From Vandiemenella viatica (lineage: Eukaryota > Arthropoda > Insecta > Orthoptera > Morabidae): 64,000 nucleotides of DNA. The DNA lies in contig JARYHS010008074.1 in assembly GCA_031002005.1 (NCBI GenBank), positions 278,319,930 to 278,383,929 on the forward strand. Reading direction: 5' to 3'. Below are positions 12,100 through 24,317 of the stretch, piece by piece; position 1 is the stretch's first letter, and every line of letters begins with the position of its first letter. The notes beneath the pieces were generated by a model, which made no database searches, had not been told where the DNA came from, and worked only from the letters and a program-made list of their open reading frames with translations. The translations under genes were made by a program, and so were the position numbers.

Positions 12100-13240
12100 A
12101 AAAAAATAATCCCACTCTCTTACTACTGAAATCTAGTGGTCGTGGTCATCTCTTCCCATTTGTTTACTATTCTTCAACTAATATCCATCCAAGTCTTATT
12201 GCCAATGTCTCTTTTTTTTAATACCAAAGAGTATAAAATTGCTTGGTATTAAAATAGATGAGAAACTCTGTTGGCACGAACATATCACTTCACTACTGAA
12301 GAAGTATTGCCATCTTTAAAATATGAACACTCTCTCTAACAGCAGATCTAGAATTAATGAAACAGGTGTATTCTTCATATTTTCATTCAGTGATGTAATA
12401 TGACATAATTTTGGGAGGAAATTCTTCACAAGGTAAAAAAAGTTTTCATAGCACAGAAAAGAGCTATTAGGATGCTGTGTATGGTAAAACCAAGAACTTC
12501 TTGCAGACAACTCTTGAAAAAACTCAATATTCTTACAATGACTTCTCAGTATATATTCTCTAATGTGCTTTGTCATACCTGCTTACATCTAATTCACAGG
12601 TAAACAATTTCAATACAAGAAACAGAAATAACTTGCACAAAACACAAACATCTCTGTCATTAATACAAAGAGGAGTTAATTATTCTGGGATACATCTGTT
12701 TAATAAACTTCCCAAGAGTATAAAACAACTTTCAGATAATAAAGATATATTTAAAGAAAAACTGAGAGATTATCTTATTGGCAACTTCTTCTACTCCATT
12801 TAAGAATTTGAAGAAAACAATTAATTATATTCAATATGACCTTTTTCAAAACTCACTTGTAAAAGTTAATTATTATTTTTATTCTCTTTATTTGTCTTTG
12901 TAATGTACAATTGTTTTCACTATGATTATGACTCATATTGTATGTATGTGTATTAAACATGGCATGTTTCACCTCCCAGAGGTCCTTCCTCAGCAGGGAT
13001 CTATAGAACAAGATTGATAAATAAATAAATAAATAACTCTCAGCACTGTCTTAGCTCACTTCCTGACTCCCAGCATAACTTTTTTAACATATCAGTTACC
13101 TTTACTGACTGCATTCTGCAGTAATTTTCATAAACAAATCTAGCTATCCTCCTTTGAACATCCTCCAACTCCCGTATTTGATACCCAAAATGTGGATCCC
13201 ATACAACACCACCATAGCAATAGTCTGTGCTACTCAGTAT
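12100..13240 (-). mobile_element. Non-LTR RT C-terminal fragment, split by a CR1 insertion
   Basis: Positions 12120-12205 match, at the nucleotide level, the - strand copies at 2895-2975 and 35510-35590 (the HDHKLALDFRH region). The next part of the same protein, QRRIARFVYENYCRMQSV, appears at 13095-13170 and the YQIRELE block at 13170-13190. The piece in between (12216-13036) is a CR1 3' end in the other orientation. The simplest reading is one - strand copy split by a later CR1. It may run on to about 13600 but I cannot follow the frame. Confidence 0.65.
12216..13036 (+). mobile_element. CR1-like 3' end (same family as the 56-60 kb element)
   Basis: The + strand encodes LLGIKIDEKLCWHEHIT near 12235-12290 and then NNFNTRNRNNLHKTQTSLSL at 12600-12660, followed by GVNYSGIHLFNKLPKSIKQL and the C-terminus. 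This is nearly the same text as residues 790-980 of the large ORF2 at 56495-59554. The 3' UTR ends with GGCATGTTTCACCTCCCAGAGG, CAGCAGGGATCTATAGAACAAG and a TAAA repeat (13018-13036), the standard tail of this family. It is useful because it keeps the intact C-terminal frame that the large copy has lost. Confidence 0.88.
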
Positions 13241-14636
13241 GAATCCCTCTACCAGTTGCTGCTCTGTCTCTGCTGTGCACTGTTAGCTATAAAGGCAAAC
13301 CTCATAGTCTACCACACCTTCTTTTACCAGAGAAACTACCCCTATAACTATTTCTCTTAAGTTATTAAACTCTATTATTTTGTTTATTCTCCTCTGACAT
13401 TCCATAAGTGGCAGTCTTTGTAATATTTTCACCATTTCTCTTCATCTTTTCTTGTTGCAACACCATCATTTATTGTATCATCAGCTTCAACTATTTCTTT
13501 AGTACTTATGGTTTCTTGTATTGTGAAACTGCATTCATTATCGCTTTGCTAACATATTTTTATTTCCCCACCATCAGCCTCTAACATAAAAGAGGTACAG
13601 TTTTGACTCATCATAAACAGAAGTAGGTTCCCTTACAGCTTTGGTAAACAACTGCTTGTATTTAGATGTGAGCAAGCTTAGTTAAACTGCATCCGCCAAT
13701 GATGCACATAGGCACAATCCTCAATACAGAACTAATACATTTCCCAAGCAGCATCTCCATATTTACCTGCCTCACAGCATAGTTCTTTCCATTGTCTTCT
13801 TCTTCTTTTCGTTATGACCAGCTAGGGACCACGTGCCAATTTCAATTCCTCTTCTGTTGTTTTTTCTTTCTTCCTATCCAGTATTCCTTCATTATTGCAC
13901 TGTGTTTTTTCTTTCTCTCTTCAAACCATTTTACACCAATTTTCTTCTTCTCTCTACCTTGGAATCCTGCCATATTCGAAATCTGCTTTGGAAAGATTTC
14001 TGTTTCCATAGTGTCGTCTTCACTGATATTATTTTGTTTAAAATCTTTCTTAATCTCTTGAATCCATGTTATAGTTAATTTTTTCTCCCAAAAGTATTTG
14101 AATATTTTTTTTTTTGTTAGCCTGGTGTCCTCCATGCTATATATTTGTCCAAAAATATCATTCTCCTTTAACTGGTTGATTCTGTTATTTTTTCAATGTC
14201 ATGATATATTTCCTCATTCGATCTTAACTTCCATTGTGCTGTATTTTTCAATGGACCCAAATTTTTCCTTATAATTCTCCTTTCCAATACTTCAAGCATA
14301 TCCAGTTTATAATTTAATACCAGGCACTCATTTGCATAGAGACATTCTGGTTTCACCACTGTATTGTAGTCTTATAGTAAGGCTTTTCGACAGGCACTTT
14401 TTACTGTAAAAATTCTTAGTAATACCACACACTCTTTCCATTTTGCATATCCTTTCTTCTATTGCAAACTTTTCTAATCCATTTTTTCAATTATCTCGCC
14501 TAAATATTTGAAATCTCTTATCCAATATGTGTCATTAAAAATTTTGAGAATCTTTTACGTTTGTAATGAATTTAGTTTTTCCACCGAAATTTGCAAACCT
14601 GCTTTGTTAGCTATTTCTTTCAAGAGATTAATTTGT

Positions 14637-14736
14637 TACGAAAGCTTCTGCAGTCACTGTATGTATTATCTTGGTTCTCCGGTTGGAGCCACATCGATAT
14701 ATATCGAAGCGGCTACATCTGGAGAACCAAGATAAT
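14637..14736. repeat. 100-bp hairpin insertion with 12-bp flanking repeat
   Basis: Positions 14664-14737 form a near palindrome: the left arm starts TATTATCTTGGTTCTCC and the right arm, reversed, starts with the same 17 bases; over about 37 bases per arm only five positions differ. The centre is TCGATATATATCGA. The perfect 12-mer AGATTAATTTGT occurs at 14625-14636 and again at 14737-14748. Removing one copy plus the 100 bases between restores the surrounding RTE coding frame (KTQINLLKEIANKAGL on the - strand), so this is a true insertion with target duplication. Confidence 0.75.
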
Positions 14737-16631
14737 AGATTAATTTGTGTTTTCATTTTTTAAGCTTTCTGAAAGGATAACGAAGTCATATGAAAATGCC
14801 AGACAATGTATTTTGACTCCTTTATTTTTTCTTCCCAAGGTTTGTTAGTGGAACATCCTCACTATTTTCTACAAGACACAGTTGAAAAGAATGGGCGATA
14901 AACCATCACCTTGTCATACACCTGTATTTATTTTGAGTGACTGTGACATTTCACCCATAAATTTTACTTTTGATATAGTATCTGTGAGGGTTTTACGTAT
15001 TAAGTTTGCCAATTTTGATTTAACTCAAAATTCCCGGATTACTTTATCTAAGGTTACCCTATCCACCAAATCAAAGACTTTTTTAAAGTCTATAAATGTT
15101 ATGACTGTGTATCTGGAAGTCAGATGTCTATGAAAATGATAATGGACTTCAAGTTAAAAATCTGTTCTGAACAAAATGTACCTTTTCGAAACCCAGCTTG
15201 GTATTCACCTAAATGACAGTCGAGGGTCTTCTCTTTTTAGCAGAATTATGTAGAACATTTTGTAAACAACTGGCAAAAGGGGTATATCCCTTTAATTATC
15301 AACCACTTGTTTATCACCTTTCTTGTGTAATGGGTGTATTAAAGTTACCTTCAATTCATTCGGATCTTTTCTGTTTTCCAAATATCTTCAAAGATTAAGT
15401 GTAGATATTTAACTTGTCACATTATTATGCTTGTTTGCGATATGAAATAAATAGATTTTTTAGACAGAATTAATATTGTATTGTTTGCAATATATTACCC
15501 TTTGTTTCCTCTGTATAAAATCCTCTCATACCAACAATGACCGTGTCTGTAATAATCAAGTTTGTTCCTAAAGATTTGCAGATTCTTTTCTATTCAAGAT
15601 CTATTAAATTTTCTATCCGCAAATATTATGTTCGAACTTCTGATTATGCAACTATTATTCTTTCCAAACTTAATCCGCTGCTAGATTGATCTGTCTTACT
15701 TGCCAGCTCCAGCAACAATTCTCCTCTGTTCTTCTTTTTTCAGAGATATATTTTCAAGCACATCAGAGCAAACAATCTTTATTAGACCTGCTATTCTTTT
15801 TCCCTTAAACTTTTAATTTACTAATATTATGGCCTTTATCTGTCTAATATGCAGTTTTATTTGTTTTTTAATGAACTGCTATGTTACAAACTACCTTTGG
15901 TTTGGGCCATTTTAATAGCTCAGATGTTATGGAGTCATGACCACTAGCTTTATTATTTTTTAAAGAGTCAATTGCTAATTCAGTTTCATCAACATTGGGA
16001 GGTACGTCATCTTCCTGATTTTAATTTATGTCCAGAAATTTTAATTTATGTTCTAGTTCTGGGCAATTTAAAAGTTGAGCGAAATGTTGTGCAAGTATGT
16101 CACAGTTTTCAGTATTGTTAAAACCAAGTTTACCATTTTTATCCCTAAACACTTAGGGCTTGATAGCCTTTCAACTGATTCATAAAAGTCTGATAAAAAT
16201 TGTGTGAGCTGTTTTTATTAAAACTATCCTGTATTTCAAGAACCTGTGACTTTTGAAAAGATCTTTTGACTCCTCTTATTATTCTTGCTGTGTTTTTCCT
16301 TTGTTGTTTGAATTGTTCATAATGGTCACTTTGTCTAGAACGTTTCCACCTTGTCCATTGTTTTAGTCTTCACACTAATTCATCTTCCCATGTTCTATTC
16401 CAACAAGGTTTTCTCTTAATTTTATCAGTACCAAATGTTTTCTGTGCTGCATTATTGATTACTGCATATAAATATTGCCAGCTGGGATGTTGTGTTACCT
16501 CAATTTCCTGCTGAAATTGATTTATTGTATCTTGTGAAATGGTTGATTTATCAGTATTGTATTTCACTACTCTTTCTTTTTTCTTGTAATTTCTGTGTGG
16601 ATGTAATTTGATTTTAATTTTTGATAAGTAG

Positions 16632-17497
16632 TGTCGCGAAATATTCGCAACGGTAGTTAAAAGCGTTAAACAATTAAATAAGCTGTAATGCAAGATATAA
16701 GAAATCACTAGAAGCCTGCGTGATGAACGAACGGAAATCTGTTTTGTGAAGCAACCAGTGAAAGTCTGCCACAGATCAACAACGTCATTAGGCATGGAAG
16801 ATACCAAGAGAAGTATCCGGGAAGCAGCCACCGGGGGCACGAATAGGTGGATAAGCACGTGTATTGCAACGTGACCCGGGAGAGTATGTGACAGAAGCTA
16901 CAGAAGCTTCTAGAAGGCAGATTAAGGACGCAATCAAGCGATATATAAGTGGGTCGCTTGGCCACTGAAGCCAGAGCAGGGCCAGCAAGCAACAGAGCTA
17001 GTTAGGGACCAGCCGCCAGTGAGTGGGGTTGGAAGCTGTCCGGAGCGGGGCGCGGCAGCTAGACTAGCAGGCCTTTGACTCTCGCCTTCAGGCTTCATGA
17101 GGAAGCAGAACTTAGGCTCTGGCAGAGGCTTGGTTGCCAGAACAGGACTTAGTCTCTGTCGCCAGTAGGTTGACTTTCTACAATAGTATGTCATGTAGGA
17201 GTTGAACTTAGAATCCAGAACTCGCGCCTCCCTTAGACTTTGATTTTCTTAGCAAGCCTTATCGACGGAACTTAGGTTCACAGATGTAAGTCGGTCTTCG
17301 TGAGCTGCAAACTTGTCTCTTGTAATTCTTGTGTGTGTTTGTTTTTATTTCTACCAGTTATTCCACTCCGAGTTCCCTTGTCTGCAAACCCGAATCCCAT
17401 TTAGTTTTGAGACTTCAAAAGGTAACTTTAGACAGTCTCCTATGAGCTCTCATCTTCCGAACCGCTTGCGGAAGTAAAAGCCAACCAGGACGCAACA
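16632..17497 (+). mobile_element. Solo LTR (Gypsy-like) inside the RTE element
   Basis: The 866-bp segment begins TGTCGCGAAATATTCGC and ends CCAGGACGCAACA, giving TG...CA ends with related 7-base inverted termini. The 4-base GTAG flanks it on both sides (16628-16631, 17498-17501). The flanking RTE reading frame is interrupted exactly here (SDHY on one side, SKIKIKLH on the other). A TATA-like GATATATAAGTGG at 16938-16950 on the + strand suggests the + orientation. No gag or pol is present, so it is a solo LTR left after LTR-LTR recombination. The long open - strand frames inside it (16370-17194) are not genes. Confidence 0.85.
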
Positions 17498-17700
17498 GTA
17501 GTGATCAGAGTCAAATTCGCCATTTCTTATAACCTTGACATTCATAAGTTCTTTCACGTTTCTTTGGGATATTGCCATATGGTCCAACTGAAATTCACCC
17601 AGTGCAGGATTTGGAGAATTCCATGTTTTAGATTTTCTCTTAATTTTCTTAAAGGAAGTTAACATTAACTTCATTTGAAAGGATTTGCAAAGACTAATTA

Positions 17701-19020
17701 ATCTTTTTCATTACTAACTGTTCTGGGTGTGCCGGATATTCTCCTATTGTACAGATAAAATACACCCAACACTCACCAAAGTTGAAGGGGGGAGGACAGC
17801 AGCAACACAAAACAATACACAAACAAAGAAAATACAATATTTAGGGTTAAACCCTTCCTCAGGTTAAAAGAAGTAAGTTCCTGAGCTCATGCAAGCCTTG
17901 CATTCAATGCAGCCACTCATACTTTTTAATATTTTATACCCACTAATTGCATCTGAGAATGTACTTTAAAAGTGAACCTCTTTCTGATGTAAGGCATTCC
18001 ATAGTCTTTTAAGAAATTTCAGCAGTTTTGGCCTACTGATTTGCATCGAACATGCTTGAACCCTACAGCAACTGTCCACACATTTCCTTAACTTACTTCA
18101 GTTAACACACTAATTTAATGAACAGTTTTTCATATTTCTTCATGAATAAAATCTTGAATTTGTTAAGTTGTCTGTAGCTTGATGTACATATTAGAGAATA
18201 GAAACTGTTGTCCTACCTGCACAGAAGAACTGATGTCATTTATACTCCTAAGGCTTTGAAAGTATATCTTTTCTTATCTGCACACTAAATCTGTTGAAAA
18301 TTTCTGCTTGGTTGACTCCTCCAAGTACTAGAAACTTTATGAATACACTTTATTCAATGGGCAAATGAATTTTATGTTCACTCATCATGATGATAAGTTA
18401 ACAAAGGACTATTAAAACAATAGTGTAGAACTTAGAATGCTGATGCACTCATATCATATAAACTATTTTGACATTAATGAGCATTGAGGTATCTCTCACC
18501 TATTGCAGAATCTAATTTATGTTTGATTGACCATGACAGATAGATAGATATGTTCACTTTGATCCCATGTGAGAATAATCTCGGGGATGTGGAACAGTAC
18601 ATATACTTAATAATAATGTCAATTATATTACTATATAATAGATATTATTATTATACATTGATAACAAGTTAGCTATATCCCATTAATATAATCAATATCC
18701 CCTGTAATCTACAAATAAAATCCTGAGTTAATTACTACTTATTATGTGGAACAGTGTATTCACTTGTTACCAGCATCTAATAACCAGTTTTTTTCTCACC
18801 AACCAGTTACCATTACAAGTTTCACTGTAATATACAACTACATAATACCATGTTAGTTACTATTTATGTGGAACAGTTCACACACTTATTAAAAAATCAA
18901 TTATATTACCAACATCTCATTAGCAGTCAATTACTTAAAAACTTGTTAGCATGATAATTTTTTCACAGCAATTTTTGAGTGCATGCTATCCCATGTTAGT
19001 AACCATATATGAGTGAATTT
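17701..19020. other. AT-rich sequence with diverged repeat
   Basis: No gene seen. Positions 18588-18960 hold three diverged repeats that begin TGTGGAACAGT (18588, 18746, 18873) and continue with ACTTAATAATAATGTCAATTATATTAC-like text. Similar wording appears faintly at 10850-10990. A short DNA segment at 17745-17880 has the look of a retroelement edge but I could not define it. Confidence 0.45.
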
Positions 19021-19746
19021 TGTAAACAGTGTAATTTCTTCATTTGTCAAAAGTTAATAGTAAGAAAAGCCATATATCATTCTAGTAATTGTGGACAACT
19101 TTGACACCTTTCCCTTCCATACACCAAATATACTGTTTTATCAGTCATTCTTAGTTACCAAATTCCAAGAGGAAAATTCTTTCACAGAGTAAAATGGATT
19201 CTGAAGCAGAAACTCTTTCAGTATGGACTTAAGGTAGTTGGGTTTTCATAGATAACATTTAATTTCTGTTGGTAAGACATTGAATAAGGAAGCACCAGTA
19301 AATTTTACCCCTTTCTGTACAATTGACAGTGATTGTAATCCTTGTAAATATTAAATTTATTCCTATTATTATGGCTATGTATGTCAGCATTAAGACTGAA
19401 GTGTTCAGGATTTTCCACTACAAATGATACTACCGAGTATACATACTGTGCTGGCATTGTTAGTACACCCAGGTTTTTAAATAGATTTCTGCAAGATGTT
19501 CGTGGGCTTGCACCACAAATAGTTCTTACAGCACGCTTTTGAAATTTAAATACCCTCTGTGCTTGTGACGAGTTCCCCCAGAATGAGATGCCATAAGTGA
19601 GCAGGGAGTGAAAATATGCAAAATATACTAACTTTCTGGTTTCTATATTAGCTATTCTAGATATTACCCTCAGTGAAAATATTGCAGAATTCAGTTTTTT
19701 AAGAAGTTGTTGAATGTGTTGTTTCCAGTTCAATTGTTTATCTATA

Positions 19747-21977
19747 CTAGCTGGTACCCACGACTTCGTTCGTGATTGTAAAGAATTCATATTGACAGCT
19801 ATAGACATCTTACCACCATAGTGCACGATGGGAGACTCGATACTATTACCACACACAAATACCAGTCTTCTGCGCTATGTAGTTCCGGCAGCAAAGTAAA
19901 ATTTACGGATACACACAAGTATTTGGATGAAATACGAAAATATTCATGATCGACCAATTTAAAACACCATATCTCACACACTCCCACAGTTACCGAATTT
20001 CGGCCAATGTTGTGATCGATGGGAGACTCTGTGTTACTACCACACACAAACGCCAGTGATCTGCGATTGATAGTTTTCACTTAAAAGTGATACACCGTGA
20101 CACATGCGTCTTTGGCAGAAATATGAAATTGCCACAGGTCGACTATTTTCATCCCCCATATCTTCCATACCCCCATAGCTACAGACATCTAACAACCATA
20201 GTGCACGACAACAGACACGATTCTACTACCACACATAAATACCAATGCTCTATGCTATGTAGTCGTGGCAGAAAAGTGAAATCCGCGGAGGCACATGCCT
20301 TTCGTCGAAATACGAAAATATCCTTGGTCGGCCACTTACAACCACCACACAACCACAGTTTCTGAAATTCGGCCGCTGTTGTGATCAAAAGGTGACTGTG
20401 TGTAACTACCACACACAAACGCCAGAGATCTGTGATCGATAGTTTTCGCTGAAAAGTGATACACCATGACACTTTTGTCTTTGGCAGAAATATGAAATTG
20501 CCACAGGACGACCACTTTCAACCTCCATATCTCCCACACCCCCATAGCTACCGAAATCTAACAACCATAGTGCACTACATGAGATACGATTCTACTACCA
20601 AACACAAACACCAATGCTCTATGCTATGTAGTTGTGGCAGAAAAGTGACATATGCGGAGACAGTCGAAATACGAAAATATCCTTGGTCGGCCACTTACAA
20701 CCATCATATCTACCACAGTTTCTGAAATTCGGCCGCTGTTGTGATCAAAAGGTGACTCTGTGCTACTACTACACACAAACGCCAGTTATCTGTGATCTAT
20801 AGTTTTCGCTGAAAAGTGATACACCATGACACTTTTGTCTTTGGCAGAAGTATGAAACTGCCACAGGTCGACCACTTTCAACCTCCATTTCTCCCACACC
20901 CCCATAGCTACCGACATTTAACAACCGTATTGCACTACATGAGATACGATTCTACTACCAAACACAAACACCAATGCTCTATGCTATGTAGTTGTGGCAG
21001 AGAAAGTGACATATGCGGAGACAGTCGAAATACGAAAATATCCTTGGTCGGCCACTTGCAAGCCACCATATCTACCACAGTAGCACAGTTTCTGAAATTG
21101 GGCCACTGTTGTGATCGAAAGGTGACTCTGTGCTACTACTACACACAAACGCCAGTTATCTGTGATCTGTAGTTTTCACTGAAAAGTGATACACCATGAC
21201 ACTTTTGTCTTTGGCAGAAGTATGAAACTGCCCCAGGTCGACCACTTTCAACCCCCATTTCTCCCACACCCCCATCGCTACTGACATCTAACAACCATAG
21301 TGCAATACATGAGATACGATTCTACTACCAAACACAAACACCAATGCTCTATGCTATGTAGTTGAGGCAGAAAAGTGACATATGCGGAGACAGTCGAAAT
21401 ACGAAAATATCCTTGGTCGGCCACTTACAGCCACCATATCTACCACAGTACCACAGTTTCTGAAATTCGGCCGCTGTTGTGATCGAAAGGTGACTCTGTG
21501 CTACTACTACACACAAACGCCAGTTATCTGTGATCTGTAGTTTTCACTGAAAAGTGATACACCATGACACTTTTGTCTTTGGCAGAAGTATGAAATTGCC
21601 ACAGGTCGACCACTTTCAACCCCCATATCTCCCACACCCCCATAGCTACCGACATCTAACAACCATAGTGCATGACAGGAAAGACGATTCTACCACCACA
21701 TACAAACACCAAAGGTCTATGTTATGTAGTTGTGGCAGGAAAGAGAAGTATACGGAAATATGAATTTTTGGTCGAAATATGAAAACGCCCTGCACTGACC
21801 AACTTTAATCATTATATCTCCCACATCCCCACAGCTATTGGCATTCGGCCAATGATGTGCACGACAGGAAACTCCATGCTACTTCCACTCACAAACATCA
21901 GTGATCTGTGCTAGGTAGTGGTGGCTGAAAAGTGAAATTTTAGGAAAAAACATGTCTATTTTTATATATATATAAGA
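19747..21977 (-). mobile_element. Non-autonomous Helitron with internal satellite
   Basis: Read on the - strand, the element starts TCTTATATATATA (21977 downward) and ends with a hairpin CACGAACGAAGTCGTG (5-bp stem), eleven bases, then CTAG at 19747-19750. The next host base is T and the base before the start is A, so the site is A/T with no duplication. Those are the defining Helitron signs: 5' TC, 3' hairpin, CTRR, A-T target. The target is the RT frame of the CR1 copy, and removing 19747-21977 restores that frame (LGV, Tyr, IDKQLNW). There is no Rep/helicase gene; the interior is about six copies of a 365-bp repeat. Confidence 0.85.
19800..21960. repeat. 365-bp tandem array inside the Helitron
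   Basis: The phrase GTCTTTGGCAGAA(A/G)TATGAAA occurs at 20107, 20476, 20836, 21196 and 21565, so the period is 360-370 bases. Each unit holds two related halves of about 180 bases, each with an ACCACACACAAACGCCAG-like segment and a GAAAAGTGA segment. The units at 20450-21550 are the most alike, suggesting recent unequal exchange or copying; the outer units are more diverged. Open frames in both strands through the array simply repeat with the unit and are not genes. Confidence 0.9.
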
Positions 21978-24317
21978 TATACACCCAAGAATTTTGTAAA
22001 ACTGCTTTCATTAATTGCTTTTCCTTCTGATATCACATTATAGCTGTCTGTTGTTTTATTTTTTTTGTAACAAACTGAAGTAACTGTGTCTTTTCTACAT
22101 TAAGTATTAGTTTGTTAGCATTAAACCACCTGTTTATTTTGTTTATAGCATTATTTGCTGTGTTTTCAAGGTTATGTACTCATTGGTCCTTCAACGATAT
22201 GCTAGTATCATCTGCAAAGAGCACCACATATTCATTATCACCTAGTATATGTGGGAGATCATTTATATAGATTAAGAACAGCAGAGGGCCATGAATTGAA
22301 CCCTGAGGCACACCACATTTAACTATACCTCATTCTGAATTTATAACATCTCCTGTATTAGCATCTTTCAGTGATACATATTGCTTTCTTTTTTCCAAGT
22401 ATGATTTAAACCAAAGTCCTGGCTTATCATTAACTCCATAGTGGTCTAATTTACCTAGTAGAATCTCATGATCAACACAGTCAAAAGCCTTAGCAAGATC
22501 ACATAATATACCTAGGGAATTTAATTTTTTATGCATTGATTCCAGTATATTGTTTACAAAAGCAAAAATTGCTGAATCTGTTAATACCTTGCCTAAAACC
22601 AAACTGTACTTTACTGAGTAGTTCATTCTTTTGTAGATGTGCATACACCCTTCTATATAATGCTTTTTCAAAGATTTTTGAAAATGCTGATAGAAGTGAA
22701 ATGGATCTGTAATTCTCAATCTTTGAGGTATCACCCTTTTTATAAAGTGGTTTGATTATTACTTCTTGTGTGAGTCAGGGAAGATACCTTCTTCGAAAGA
22801 ACTATTACAAATATGACTAATAACTCTACTAATGCTGGTGTTACATTGTTTGATTACATGGGTTGAAACCTCATCATAACCAAATGACTTTATATTTTTG
22901 AGGGATTTAATAATTTTTTCAATTTCATTTTGACTGGTGAGAAATGGAGACATAGATGCTGTTTTCAGTGACAAGGATTTAAGTATTGCTATAGCATCCA
23001 TATTCCCAATTTATTTTCCTTTTATTTTTTCAGCAACTGTTAAGAAGTAGTTATTAAAAGCACTTCCTATATAAGAGGGGTCATTTACAAGTTTATCGTT
23101 AATGCTTAATGATATAGGTTTATGTTCAAGGGGTGATACAGTTATTTCTCTTTTAATAATGTTCCAAACACTTTTTATCTTATTATCTGAACTACTAATC
23201 TCATCATGTATGGCCAAACGTTTAACTTCTTTTATTACTTTGGATAAAATTCTACAGTACATTTTGTAATGCTGTCCGAGAAGCATTTTATCAATATTCC
23301 TAACTTTTACATACATTTCCCTTTTATGTCTGCAAGATGTTTTAATACCAACTGTAACCCAATTTTTGTTTACTCATTTTTGACCAATTGGAGCTATTTT
23401 TGTAGGAAGACACCTCTCATAAATTTCCAAAAACCTTTGGTGAAAGTAATTGAATTTATTGTTTACCCCTTTTAATTTATAAACAGTGCTCAAGTCCTCA
23501 TTGAGAAGTTCATCATTTAATGTTTTTATTAAATTGCTCTTTATTGGCCTAATTTTGACAAATTCTTTCTTTTTGTTATTTTCATTTCCCACAACATCCA
23601 AAGTAATTATTTGAGCATTATGGTCTGACAAACCATTTTCCATTGGAACTATTCCATGTATTTCTAATTTATTGTGCTCTACAAAAATGTTATCAATATT
23701 GGTACTTCTATCTTTTTGTATTCTAGTTGGGAAATTTACAGTTTGATAGAGATTGAATGATCTAAGCATGTCTAGAAGATAATCTGTCTGGTTACATTCT
23801 ACAGCAAAATTTATGTTGAAGTCTCCACAGAGGATAATTTCCCTTTTAGTTCGTGATAAATTTATTAGAACCGCTTCAAGTTTATTACAAAATTTACTGA
23901 AGTCTCCTGTGGGAGCCCTATAAACTGTCAGTACTATAAAATATTTGTTATCTAATTCTAACTGTATTGCACAACATTCAAAATCTTATTCTATACATTA
24001 TTTACTTAGATCTAATGATTTTGTTTCAGTATTTTCTCTTACATATATTGCTGCACCACCCATTCTCATCTGTGACCTGCAATAACATGAAGCTAACCTA
24101 TATCCAATAAAAGGGAGGAGACATATTTCAGAATTCTTCAGGTGGTGTTCTGTCAGACATATGATATTTATGTTAAGATTCAATGTTTTTTGGGTTTCTT
24201 CTATAGATATTATCAATTCATCAAGTTTTCTTGAGATACCCCTAATGTTCTGATGCAACAAAGCTATTTTAGACTGCCATTCTTTATTTTTGGCTGTAAT
24301 ATCATTAAGTACATTTC

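Larger units (their letters stand above)
13780..17700 (-). mobile_element. RTE-like non-LTR retrotransposon, decayed, split by two insertions
   Basis: On the - strand, from 17700 downward: the end of an endonuclease domain (NPALGEFQLDHMAIS, then RNGEFDSDHY at 17510-17640), then after a solo LTR the linker (SKIKIKLHPHRNYKKKERVV, 16560-16640, running to KRKPCWNRTWEDE), a decayed RT with QGDGLSPILFN near 14880-14910 and YDFVILSES near 14780, and a C-terminal region (LDMLEVLERRIIRKNL, then KKFTITWIQEIKKDFKQNN-like text) down to about 13800. The GDGLSP wording and the C-terminal layout suit the RTE group. Interrupted by an LTR (16632-17497) and a hairpin insertion (14637-14736). Confidence 0.75.
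19147..24261 (-). pseudogene. CR1-like ORF2 (endonuclease-RT), broken and split by a Helitron
   Basis: Pieces in order on the - strand: endonuclease start HQNIRGISRKLDEL with LTEHHL (24261-24000), the mid part VNFPTRIQKDRS and GLSDHNAQI (23769-23374), linker GQHYKMYCRILSKV and IKSVWNIIKREI (23316-23011), palm/finger region (23001-22759), then RT motif A GILCDLAKAFDCVDH and the thumb start (22734-22330), then RT motif C (FADDTS-like, at about 22200-22215, reading [10 protein letters not shown] in the reverse strand). After the Helitron the C-terminus continues IDKQLNWKQHIQQLL, QKRAVRTICGASPRTSCRNL and GASLFNVLPTEIK to a stop at 19147. Several stops and frameshifts separate the pieces. Not functional. 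Confidence 0.82.

Noticed and set aside
16370..17194. Series of long - strand frames (up to 162 residues)
   Set aside because: They run through the solo LTR and into the RTE linker; only the last 45 residues of the longest one are real RTE sequence.
20087..21763. Four similar + strand frames starting MIH(H/R)DT with GRNMKLPQ text, and mirror frames on the - strand
   Set aside because: They recur with the 365-bp period on both strands and change length from unit to unit. They are translations of a tandem repeat, not a gene family.
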